Below, in pieces: positions 1 to 5,721 of a DNA stretch of 5,721 nt. The translations under genes and the position numbers were made by a program. Source of the DNA: Bacteroidales bacterium (GTDB lineage Bacteria > Bacteroidota > Bacteroidia > Bacteroidales > UBA12077); NCBI GenBank assembly GCA_030156305.1, contig JASGMZ010000193.1, positions 1 to 5,721 on the forward strand, written 5' to 3'. The notes beneath the pieces are model-generated. The model did not search any database. It saw only the letters and a program-made list of their open reading frames with translations, and had not been told where the DNA came from. The stretch's first letter is position 1. Each line of letters opens with the position of its first letter.

Positions 1-599
1 CTTTTCCAATAACCGGTAACAAAACCTTCTTTTTGGGTTTTAACCAGATTTATCTCATCCCGCATGATATAATTGCCCATATCGTCTTGTAAATCATAAA
101 TATATTTTCCTTCAAGATGAGGAGCTGTTGGATATAACACATCGTAACCATTAAGGTGTCCGATAAATATATAGCCATCTTTATGATCAAATCGGATGGG
201 GCGCAAAACATCTATAATCATTTGCTTGATTTCATTTGCCGATTTTTGATTCTTATTTTGATCATAAATACTTTTAGCTAACGAATGGGCCATATAAACT
301 TTACTCTTAAGTCGTTCTTTTTGTTTAGCTTCGGATTCCTGAATTTTATAATAAATATAATCCACCGCTTTAAGAGTCTCATTTTTAACTAAACTTTTGT
401 GCGTTTCAATATGATTTCTGTGGATTCTTTCGTTATTTTTTTTGTAGTTAGAATATTCGTTGTATATCCAAAAATAGCCAACGGCTAAAATAATAATGGC
501 AATAATAATAATAGTTTGAATAAGTAGAAGATTTACAATATTGCGTTTATGTCCGAATAATTTTATGAAAGGGTTAAAAAATCTACTAAAAATAGACAT
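1..599 (-). CDS. Cache-domain membrane sensor protein, N-terminal part (gene runs off the left edge)
   Basis: The minus strand is open from the ATG at 599-597 to the window edge, giving 199 codons and no stop, so the 3' end is missing. A short basic N-terminus (residues 1-20) is followed by one strongly hydrophobic helix at about 21-44, rich in Ile and Leu. A predicted extracytoplasmic region then starts with a charged helical stretch (about 46-115). Residues 133-199 resemble Cache_2/sCache_2 small-molecule sensor domains: LRPIRF (132-137), DGYIFIGHLNG (141-151), a YPTAPHLEGK-like segment (156-165), DDMGNYI (172-178) and EGFVTGYW (191-198). Cache domains of this kind bind small ligands, often carboxylates, and usually sit in front of a histidine kinase, chemoreceptor, cyclase or phosphatase module. 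That output part lies outside the window, so the signalling class is not assignable. The gene is divergent from the adaptor gene across 186 bp. No Shine-Dalgarno sequence is seen, as is normal for Bacteroidota. Confidence is high for a sensor N-terminus and moderate for the Cache subtype. Confidence 0.82.
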   Translation of the reverse strand, partial: MSIFSRFFNPFIKLFGHKRNIVNLLLIQTIIIIAIIILAVGYFWIYNEYSNYKKNNERIHRNHIETHKSLVKNETLKAVDYIYYKIQESEAKQKERLKSKVYMAHSLAKSIYDQNKNQKSANEIKQMIIDVLRPIRFDHKDGYIFIGHLNGYDVLYPTAPHLEGKYIYDLQDDMGNYIMRDEINLVKTQKEGFVTGYWK

Positions 600-785
600 A
601 ATGAATAATTATCTTGGTTCTAATATGATGATATTATAAACTCAATTATAAGATATTATTTTTAAAAAAGTACAATTTAGCAATTTAAATTAATAGATTT
701 TTTAAATTTGGTTTTTTATTTGCGTACAAAAGGTTATTTTACATCGATACAATCATAGTTTTATATAATTAAATTTTTCCATATT
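600..785. other. Divergent AT-rich intergenic region
   Basis: This 186-bp non-coding stretch separates the minus-strand Cache sensor from the plus-strand adaptor gene and must carry the 5' regions of both. It is very AT-rich. I see one good plus-strand Bacteroidota -7 element (see the promoter entry) and no equally good one on the minus strand. The nearest minus-strand candidate is the complement of 750-757, reading TATGATTG, with one mismatch to TANNTTTG and no -33 partner. I found no strong inverted repeat that would mark an operator. Confidence 0.6.
676..710 (+). promoter_or_regulatory. Candidate Bacteroidota-type promoter for the adaptor gene
   Basis: TAAATTTG at 703-710 matches every fixed position of the Bacteroidota -7 consensus TANNTTTG. 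A TTTA at 676-679, 23 bp upstream, is a 3-of-4 match to the -33 element TTTG. Transcription would begin a few bases after 710 and leave a leader of roughly 70 nt before the ATG at 786. In such AT-rich DNA this match could occur by chance, so the call is tentative. Confidence 0.4.
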
Positions 786-2099
786 ATGAAAATGAAAAGT
801 AATAAACTTCTTAAATATTTACTTGTAGCGGCTGTTGTGCTTATTTTTTTTGCCGTAATAGGTAAAAAAGCCGGGTGGTTTGGCGGCGAAATTACGATTA
901 AAGTAAGTACAGAAAAACCGGCTATAAGAACCATTACCGAAATTGTAACCGCCAGTGGAAAAATACAACCTGAAACTGAAGTAAAAATTTCACCCGATGT
1001 ATCGGGAGAGATTGTGGAGTTAAAAATACAAGAGGGAGACAAAGTAAAAAAAGGAGATTTATTACTGAAAATAAAACCGGATATATATATCTCTGCTGTA
1101 AATCGTGCAGAGGCTTCTGTAAATTCAGCAAAAGCAAATTTTGCAAATGCGCAGGCCTATTTAAAACAAATTGAGGCAAAATATAAACAGACAAAAAATG
1201 CTTACCAACGGTCAAAGATTCTTTGGGAGCAGGAAACAATTTCACAAGCTGATTATGAGTCTGCTTTATCATCTTTTGAAATGGTTGAAGCTGAATTATC
1301 TGCCGCAAAAAAATCTTTAGAGGCTTCTAAATATTCGATTCAAAGTGCCGAAGCAACTTTGTCAGAAGCCAAAGAGAATTTACAAAAAACTACTATTTAT
1401 GCTCCAATGGATGGTACGGTTTCCAGGTTAAATGTTGAAATTGGCGAGCGAGTTGTTGGAACCATGCAAATGGCTGGTACTGAAATGCTTCGGATTGCTG
1501 ATTTAAACCGAATGGAAGTAAAAGTGGATGTAAATGAGAATGATATTGTAAAAGTAAAATTAAACGATACCGCTGTAATTGAAATAGATGCCTATTTGGG
1601 GGAAAAGTTTAAAGGGATTGTTACCGAAATGGCAAACTCAGCAAATGTTTCCGGAATGGCAACCGACCAGGTAACCAGTTTTGATGTTAAAGTATTATTA
1701 CTGAAAGATTCTTATGCACATTTAATGAAAGAAAATAATCCTAATCCTTTTAGGCCGGGAATGTCTGCTTCTGTTGATATTCAAACCAATACTAAACCCA
1801 ATATTTTAACCATCCCAATAGAAGCTGTAACTACAAGAACATCAACAGATACAACAGATACTTCTGAAGAATTTGTTGCAGATGAATTTAGAGAAGTTGT
1901 TTTTGTTGTATCGGAAGGATCGGCTAACCTGAGAAATGTAAAAACAGGAATTCAGGATAACCAGTACATTGAAATTGTGGATGGATTAACATTGGATGAT
2001 AATATTGTTACAGCACCTTATAGTGCCATATCGAGAAAACTAAAAGATGGAATAAACGTTGAAGTAGTTGAGAAAAAGCAATTATTTGAACAGGATTAA
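786..2099 (+). CDS. Periplasmic adaptor subunit of a tripartite efflux/secretion pump (HlyD/MacA/AcrA family)
   Basis: This 437-residue protein should link an inner-membrane pump to an outer-membrane TolC-like channel. A hydrophobic segment at about residues 8-25 acts as membrane anchor; no lipobox cysteine is present. A split lipoyl domain follows: the first half at about 55-98 (SGKIQPETEV, SGEIVELKIQEGDKVKKGD) and the second at about 204-237 (APMDGTVSRLNVEIGERV). Between them lies an Ala/Lys/Glu-rich alpha-hairpin of about 100 residues. At its tip R142, L146 and S153 keep the exact R-x3-L-x6-S spacing of the RLS motif by which AcrA and MacA contact TolC. A beta-barrel domain covers about 240-335 and a membrane-proximal domain about 340-430. 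The latter is interrupted by a Thr/Ser/Asp-rich insert at 351-363. The length is usual for the family. The start is ambiguous by two codons (ATG at 786 or 792). No permease or TolC gene is adjacent: upstream is a divergent sensor and downstream is tsaB. Whether the partner is an RND or MacB-type ABC pump, and which substrate is moved, cannot be told. Confidence 0.92.
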   Translation: MKMKSNKLLKYLLVAAVVLIFFAVIGKKAGWFGGEITIKVSTEKPAIRTITEIVTASGKIQPETEVKISPDVSGEIVELKIQEGDKVKKGDLLLKIKPDIYISAVNRAEASVNSAKANFANAQAYLKQIEAKYKQTKNAYQRSKILWEQETISQADYESALSSFEMVEAELSAAKKSLEASKYSIQSAEATLSEAKENLQKTTIYAPMDGTVSRLNVEIGERVVGTMQMAGTEMLRIADLNRMEVKVDVNENDIVKVKLNDTAVIEIDAYLGEKFKGIVTEMANSANVSGMATDQVTSFDVKVLLLKDSYAHLMKENNPNPFRPGMSASVDIQTNTKPNILTIPIEAVTTRTSTDTTDTSEEFVADEFREVVFVVSEGSANLRNVKTGIQDNQYIEIVDGLTLDDNIVTAPYSAISRKLKDGINVEVVEKKQLFEQD

Positions 2100-2140
2100 C
2101 TTTTAAATTAATTATTTCAAAAAAGATTGAAGAGAACTTT

Positions 2141-2857
2141 ATGGCATTAATTCTAAATATTGAAACATCCACTCAGGTTTGTTCTGTTTCTGTTTCAGAA
2201 AAAGGACAGATAAAAGGATTTAAGGAAATTAACGATGAGAAATCACATGCAAAATATCTTACTGTTTTTATTGATGAATTAATAAAAGAGCTAAACCTTT
2301 CTTTACAAGATATTGATGCGGTTGCTGTAAGTAAAGGCCCGGGATCATATACCGGTTTAAGAATTGGGGTTTCAACAGCAAAGGGCCTTTGCTATGCAAA
2401 AGACATCCCTCTAATTTCGGTTAATACACTGCAATCCATGGCATTTGGCCTGATTAATAAAGTTAAACAGCAGGATTTAACGATTCCAAATTTTACCCAA
2501 TCCATATTGGTACCCATGATTGATGCCCGCAGGATGGAAGTTTATTCCGCTTTTTTTAATGCTGAGGGTGAATTTTTAAGAGAGGTGAAAGCTGAAATTA
2601 TTGATCAGGATTTTTATAAAGATATTTTAAAATCAAAACAAATGATTTTTTTTGGAAATGGCTCCGAGAAAATTACCGGAACAATTCAGCGCCGAAACGC
2701 GTTTTTCTTGCCTGGTTTTTTTGCTTCAGCAGTAGATATGGCTCAATTATCAGAACGTTTTTATACGGAGAAAAAATTTGAAGATGTAGCTTATTTTGAA
2801 CCCTTTTATCTTAAAGATTTTGTTGCTACAACGCCCAAAAAAAATATATTTAAATAA
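2141..2857 (+). CDS. tsaB: tRNA t6A37 threonylcarbamoyltransferase complex subunit TsaB
   Basis: TsaB is the cytoplasmic, catalytically inactive ASKHA-fold partner of TsaD. With TsaD and TsaE it moves the threonylcarbamoyl group made by TsaC/Sua5 onto A37 of ANN-decoding tRNAs. The family signatures are plain: N-terminal ILNIETSTQVCSVSV (4-18), KSHAKYL (34-40) where this family places its conserved His, the hallmark GPGSYTGLRIG (66-76) followed by STAKGLCYA (78-86), SVNTLQSMA (93-101) and MIDARRMEVYSAFF (126-139). A C-terminal YFEPFYLKDF segment (218-227) matches the usual YLR/YLK ending of the family. At 238 residues the length is normal. TsaD's metal-binding motif is absent, as expected for TsaB. 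The gene starts 41 bp after the adaptor gene and ends 31 bp before the DUF3108 gene on the same strand, with no clear promoter or terminator between, so it is probably co-transcribed. The other t6A genes are not in the window, which is common because they are usually scattered. Confidence 0.96.
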   Translation: MALILNIETSTQVCSVSVSEKGQIKGFKEINDEKSHAKYLTVFIDELIKELNLSLQDIDAVAVSKGPGSYTGLRIGVSTAKGLCYAKDIPLISVNTLQSMAFGLINKVKQQDLTIPNFTQSILVPMIDARRMEVYSAFFNAEGEFLREVKAEIIDQDFYKDILKSKQMIFFGNGSEKITGTIQRRNAFFLPGFFASAVDMAQLSERFYTEKKFEDVAYFEPFYLKDFVATTPKKNIFK

Positions 2858-2888
2858 AAGTTGCATAGATTTTGTTTGATGATCATTA

Positions 2889-3674
2889 ATGATGAAAAGG
2901 ATACCGCTACATACGTTAATTTTATTTGTTTTATTCCTTTGGGTTAATCTTTGTTATGGACAACAAGCTCCTGCCAACAACAAACCTTTTACAAGTGAAG
3001 AAAAACTGGTTTATGTAGCACGGTTTGGGTTTATTCATGCAGGAGAAGCTACCTTTTCATTAATGAAAAAGAGTTTTGAGGGAGAAAAAGTTTTTCATGC
3101 AAAAGCGTTGGCCAATACAATTGGTTTAGCCGACAGGATTTATAAAGTAAGAGATATTTATGAGAGCTATTTCGATGTTGAATCCGGGCTTACTTATTTA
3201 GCCATACGAAATATTAGCGAAGGAAATTATCGTTATTATAACGAAGTGCGGTATAATCATCAAAGAAATGTAGTGATTAGCCAGAAATCAGGGGAACATG
3301 AAGTTCCAGACAATATTCTTGATATGTTGGCTACGTTTTATTATTTCCGCGAAGCCATGCTGAATGATATTAAAGTAATTGGTGATGATATTATGTTCGA
3401 CACTTACTTTGCCGATGAAATATTCCCTTTAAAAATGCGCTATGCCGGTGATGAAATCATCAAAACAAAATTAGGAAAATTTAAAGCCATGAAATTTTCT
3501 CCCGTGGTTGAACCAGGCCGTATTTTCGATTCAGAAGATGATGTTACGATTTGGATATCTAAAGATAAAAATTTTGTTCCTTTACAAATTAGAATAGACC
3601 TTATTATTGGTTCTATAAAATGCGATTTAACTGAATATGCTGGCTTAAAATACCCCTTAAATCAAATTCAATAA
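2889..3674 (+). CDS. Secreted DUF3108 domain protein
   Basis: This is a 261-residue exported protein of unknown function. Residues 1-24 form a signal peptide: a basic start (MMKR), a hydrophobic core (about 8-20) and a likely signal peptidase I site after LCYG (21-24). The cysteine at 22 is preceded by Asn-Leu rather than a small residue, so a lipoprotein is unlikely. From about 37 to 255 the sequence fits DUF3108: EKLVYVARFGFIHAGEATF (38-56), IYKVRDIYESYFD (84-96), GLTYLAIRNISEGNYRYYNE (100-119), DNILDMLATFYYFR (141-154), LKMRYAGDEIIKTKLGKFKA (181-200), VTIWISKDKNFVPLQIRI (219-236). The alternating pattern suggests a mostly beta fold exposed to the periplasm. The ATG at 2889 is followed directly by a second ATG at 2892, and either could be the start. 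It lies 31 bp after tsaB in the same direction. DUF3108 proteins are widespread in Bacteroidota and often found near housekeeping genes; I know of no established biochemical role and propose none. Confidence 0.88.
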   Translation: MMKRIPLHTLILFVLFLWVNLCYGQQAPANNKPFTSEEKLVYVARFGFIHAGEATFSLMKKSFEGEKVFHAKALANTIGLADRIYKVRDIYESYFDVESGLTYLAIRNISEGNYRYYNEVRYNHQRNVVISQKSGEHEVPDNILDMLATFYYFREAMLNDIKVIGDDIMFDTYFADEIFPLKMRYAGDEIIKTKLGKFKAMKFSPVVEPGRIFDSEDDVTIWISKDKNFVPLQIRIDLIIGSIKCDLTEYAGLKYPLNQIQ

Positions 3675-3693
3675 CTATCTGTTTGAAAATAAG

Positions 3694-3723
3694 TTCGATT
3701 TTAAAATGATTTAATTATTTTTG
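3694..3723 (+). promoter_or_regulatory. Probable Bacteroidota-type promoter for efp
   Basis: TATTTTTG at 3716-3723, continuing as GCAGAG, is a perfect match to the -7 consensus TANNTTTG. TTCG at 3694-3697, 18 bp upstream, matches three of four bases of the -33 element TTTG. The pair lies in the 77-bp gap before efp. Transcription would start at about 3730 and leave a leader of roughly 20 nt before the ATG at 3752. This suggests that efp has its own promoter even if some readthrough comes from the upstream genes. Confidence 0.6.
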
Positions 3724-3751
3724 CAGAGAAAATTTTAACAAATATTTTATT

Positions 3752-4321
3752 ATGGCTAGTACATCAGATTTTAAAAATGGATTATGTATTGATTTTAATA
3801 ATGAGCTTTATACCATTGTTCAGTTTCAGCATGTAAAACCAGGCAAAGGCGGAGCTTTTGTAAGAACCAAATTAAAAAATTTAAAAACAGGTAAGGTTAT
3901 TGATAAAACCTTTAATGCCGGCGCAAAAGTTAATACAGCAAGAATTGAACGAAGGCCTTATCAATATTTATATAAAGATGATATCGGGTATCATTTTATG
4001 CATACAGAAACTTTCGAACAGGTTTCGTTTCAGGAAGAATTAATCAACCAACCCGATTTATTAAAGGAAGGGCAGGGAGTAGAAGTGGTTTACCATGCCG
4101 ATACCGAGACTCCATTATATTGTGAACTACCTCCGTTTGTAGTGTTAGAAGTTACTTATACCGAACCCGGATTAAAAGGAGACACCTCCTCAAGCACATC
4201 ATTAAAACCTGCAACATTAGAAACCGGAGCGGAAATTATGGTTCCTTTATTTGTTTCAACCGGAGACAAAATAAAAGTTGATACCCGAGATCGTTCATAC
4301 AACGAAAGAATTAAAGAATAA
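3752..4321 (+). CDS. efp: Translation elongation factor P (EF-P)
   Basis: EF-P binds between the ribosomal P and E sites and promotes peptide bond formation at polyproline stretches. The 189 residues match the usual ~188 and its three beta-barrel domains: the KOW-like domain I at about 1-64, the central OB domain at about 66-127 and the C-terminal OB domain at about 130-189. The domain I loop that reaches the peptidyl-transferase centre reads HVKPGKGGAFVRTKLKNL (27-44). Lysine 32 at its tip occupies the position of the modified residue (K34 in E. coli, arginine in some other lineages). The family ending GDKIKVDTRDRSYNERIKE (171-189) is also present. No EpmA/EpmB-like modification gene lies in the window, so the modification state of K32 is unknown. 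It is preceded by a likely own promoter. The start ATG is the only sensible one, since MASTSDFKNG aligns with known N-termini. The identification is essentially certain. Confidence 0.98.
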   Translation: MASTSDFKNGLCIDFNNELYTIVQFQHVKPGKGGAFVRTKLKNLKTGKVIDKTFNAGAKVNTARIERRPYQYLYKDDIGYHFMHTETFEQVSFQEELINQPDLLKEGQGVEVVYHADTETPLYCELPPFVVLEVTYTEPGLKGDTSSSTSLKPATLETGAEIMVPLFVSTGDKIKVDTRDRSYNERIKE

Positions 4322-4330
4322 AAAATGCTT

Positions 4331-4338
4331 TATTTTTG
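4331..4338 (+). promoter_or_regulatory. Candidate -7 promoter element for the PP2C phosphatase gene
   Basis: TATTTTTG at 4331-4338 matches TANNTTTG perfectly and shares the ten bases TTATTTTTGC with the element upstream of efp. It starts only 9 bp after the efp stop codon. No TTTG-like -33 element sits at the expected 18-23 bp upstream, because that stretch is the 3' end of efp, so the promoter would be weak or need an activator. The leader to the ATG at 4391 would be about 45 nt. Confidence 0.4.
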
Positions 4339-4390
4339 CTTGTATTTTTTTTATATTTATTGAAAATTGAAAATCAGGAATTTAAACTTT

Positions 4391-5629
4391 ATGGATATTG
4401 CAGGTAAAGCATCAATAAACAGGCTAAAGCTTTCTACATTTAAGTTAAATACGTTACTTACAATTACCAAAGCGATTAATGCCAATCTTTCTACAGAAGA
4501 ATTGCTGCAGCGATATGAAAAAATATTGCGTGATGACCTTAATATTGGGAAAATATTGATTTATAAATTTGATAAAGGATGGAACTTAATTTTAAGTTCC
4601 GGATGTTCACCCAATATTATTGATCAAATTGATGTTGAAAAAGATTTACTTGAGCATAAAGAGATTTCATTTGTTACCGCTTCTCCAAATCCTTCATTAA
4701 GAGTTTTCGATAATATTATCCCGGTTTTTAACAATAATGTACCCGTTGCTTATGTTCTAATCGGCGATATTGATGAGGAAAAAGAAGGTGTGAGTCCAAC
4801 GATAAAACACCTGCATTTTATTCAAACCCTTTCGAATATTATTATTGTTGCTATTGAAAATATTCGATTATATAACGAATCCTTAAAACAAGAGGTGCTA
4901 AAAAAAGAGCTTGAGCTTGCCTCTAAAATGCAATCGATGTTAATTCCTGAAAGAGATACATTACCTCATAATGATAAAATTTTTGTTTCAACCTTTTACC
5001 ATCCTCATTTGGAGGTAGGTGGCGATTATTATGATTTTATTCAACTGAATGAGAATGAAGTAGGTTTCTGTATTGCCGATGTCTCCGGGAAAGGTATTTC
5101 GGCCGCTCTGTTAATGTCAAATTTCCAGGCTAACCTAAGGGCTCTTTTTACTACCGAATCATCCCTGGTTGATATGGCTGTAAAACTTAACGACCGGGTA
5201 ATGGCCAGCGCTAAAGGGGAAAAGTTTATTACGATTTTTATGGGCAGGTACAATTATAAAACAAAAAGGCTTAACTACATTAATGCAGGCCATAATCCAC
5301 CGTTGTTTTATAAAGTAGATGATGATGAAATGTTATTTTTACGCGATGGATGTGTTGGAATGGGGATGTTGAATGAAATTCCAACCATAAAAGAAGGGGC
5401 TATTACTATTGATCAAAGATCAAAGCTTTTTTGTTATACCGATGGCCTGGTTGAATTAGTAGGTGATGATAGCGTTAGTTTTGGAACAGAACAAATTGAA
5501 GAGTGCCTGAAAAATGAAAAAGGAATTGATCATAACATAAATACCATTATTCAAAAACAAAAAATTTTGGAAGGAAGTACTGCTATTTTTGACGATATTT
5601 CCATTATGGGGATTGAGTTTTATACTTAG
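4391..5629 (+). CDS. RsbU-type PP2C/SpoIIE serine phosphatase with N-terminal GAF-like domain
   Basis: I start this gene at the ATG at 4391 (412 residues). The frame stays open upstream to a TTG at 4367, but the ATG gives the more natural N-terminus. Residues about 14-165 look like a degenerate GAF-type sensory domain (TLLTITKAINANLSTEELLQ at 21-40; NIRLYNESL closing it at 157-165). A helical linker, ELELASKMQSMLIPERDTLP (173-192), is the conserved RsbU-family segment that couples sensing to catalysis. The PP2C domain follows, with metal-binding acidic residues in place: VGGDYYDF (209-216, D212), IADVSGKGISAALLM (228-242, D230), NYINAGHNPPLFY (295-307), YTDGLVE (349-355, D351) and a terminal DDISIM (401-406). 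It should therefore be an active, soluble Mn/Mg-dependent phosphatase. By family analogy its substrate would be a phosphorylated STAS-domain anti-anti-sigma protein, but no STAS protein, anti-sigma kinase or sigma factor is visible nearby. It follows efp by 69 bp with a candidate promoter of its own. Confidence 0.92.
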   Translation: MDIAGKASINRLKLSTFKLNTLLTITKAINANLSTEELLQRYEKILRDDLNIGKILIYKFDKGWNLILSSGCSPNIIDQIDVEKDLLEHKEISFVTASPNPSLRVFDNIIPVFNNNVPVAYVLIGDIDEEKEGVSPTIKHLHFIQTLSNIIIVAIENIRLYNESLKQEVLKKELELASKMQSMLIPERDTLPHNDKIFVSTFYHPHLEVGGDYYDFIQLNENEVGFCIADVSGKGISAALLMSNFQANLRALFTTESSLVDMAVKLNDRVMASAKGEKFITIFMGRYNYKTKRLNYINAGHNPPLFYKVDDDEMLFLRDGCVGMGMLNEIPTIKEGAITIDQRSKLFCYTDGLVELVGDDSVSFGTEQIEECLKNEKGIDHNINTIIQKQKILEGSTAIFDDISIMGIEFYT

Positions 5630-5639
5630 TGGCTATAAG

Positions 5640-5721
5640 AAAACGTCAATAACTGCGTTACGCTCGCATTGGCAATTAGTCATTTACGTCAGTAAACTCC
5701 TGGCTGCCAATTCTTCGCAAG
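5640..5721. repeat. Putative structured intergenic repeat, truncated by the window edge
   Basis: Just after the phosphatase stop the composition changes: by hand count 36 of the last 79 bases are G or C, clearly above the neighbouring genes. Outer arms ATTGGCA (5668-5674) and TGCCAAT (5705-5711) enclose TTTAC (5683-5687) and GTAAA (5692-5696) around a GTCA loop, with 8 nt on each side between the stems. As plus-strand RNA, four more pairs (5676-5679 with 5700-5703, two of them G-U) partly fill that gap. A second small hairpin, GCGTTACGC, lies at 5655-5663. Imperfect direct repeats ACGTCAATAACT (5643-5654) and ACGTCAGTAAACT (5686-5698) are also present. All three minus-strand frames from the edge stop within 15 codons. 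This recalls short dispersed intergenic repeats. Alternatives are a terminator (but no T-run follows within the window) or the end of a neighbouring gene. Confidence 0.45.

Noticed and set aside
645..650. TATAAT on the minus strand upstream of the Cache sensor
   Set aside because: It is the E. coli-type -10 box, which is not the main promoter form in Bacteroidota, and such hexamers arise easily by chance in this AT-rich region.
761..1308. Minus-strand open frames at 761-1042 and 934-1308 opposite the adaptor gene
   Set aside because: They overlap a well-supported adaptor gene, have no recognisable domain, and their composition is what the reverse complement of an AT-rich coding sequence gives.
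2879..2886. ATGATCAT palindrome just before the DUF3108 start
   Set aside because: It is an 8-bp perfect palindrome but isolated, very short and not repeated elsewhere in the intergenic DNA; there is no basis to call an operator.
2905..2960. Lipoprotein signal in the DUF3108 protein (Cys22)
   Set aside because: The residues before Cys22 are Asn-Leu, which do not fit a lipobox needing a small residue at -1; a signal peptidase I site after Gly24 fits better.
4317..4350. Possible terminator after efp (AATAAA/TTTATT stem followed later by a run of T)
   Set aside because: The stem is six A-T pairs only and overlaps a perfect -7 promoter element; it is too weak to call a terminator.
5041..5253. 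Minus-strand open frame of 70 codons inside the phosphatase gene
   Set aside because: It lies wholly opposite the conserved PP2C core and shows no family features; it is a shadow frame.
1..5721. CRISPR arrays, tRNA or rRNA genes, transposases, phage genes
   Set aside because: No spaced direct repeats, no cloverleaf-like GC-rich segments and no recognisable mobile-element proteins were seen on either strand.

Overview
The window looks like an AT-rich chromosome segment from a member of the Bacteroidota. I infer this from four things: near-perfect copies of the Bacteroidota -7 promoter element (TANNTTTG) in intergenic DNA, the lack of clear Shine-Dalgarno sequences, the gene content (a DUF3108 secreted protein next to TsaB and EF-P), and the style of the protein sequences. 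A marine or gut Bacteroidia lineage is plausible, but I cannot fix the genus.

Layout. The left edge (1-599, minus strand) holds the 5' part of a membrane sensor gene: one transmembrane helix, then a Cache-type extracytoplasmic ligand-binding domain. The gene runs off the window, so its output domain is unknown. A 186-bp AT-rich divergent intergenic region follows. A plus-strand run then starts with a periplasmic adaptor (HlyD/MacA/AcrA family, 786-2099), tsaB (2141-2857) and a secreted DUF3108 protein (2889-3674). Their gaps of 41 and 31 bp suggest co-transcription. After a 77-bp gap with a good Bacteroidota promoter comes efp (3752-4321). After a further 69 bp comes a GAF-like plus PP2C/SpoIIE (RsbU-type) phosphatase, best started at the ATG at 4391 and ending at 5629. 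The last ~80 bp (about 5640-5721) differ in composition, can form a long imperfect hairpin and look like a dispersed intergenic repeat cut by the window edge.

How the genes work together. There is no single obvious pathway. TsaB (t6A37 tRNA modification) and EF-P (rescue of polyproline stalling) both support translation. The adaptor and the DUF3108 protein act in the envelope. The Cache sensor and the RsbU-like phosphatase are signalling proteins at the two ends. I found no CRISPR array, tRNA, rRNA, transposase or phage gene. I see no convincing new multi-gene system. The points most worth checking are the adaptor without adjacent export partners, the phosphatase without a visible partner-switching module, and the structured repeat at the right edge.
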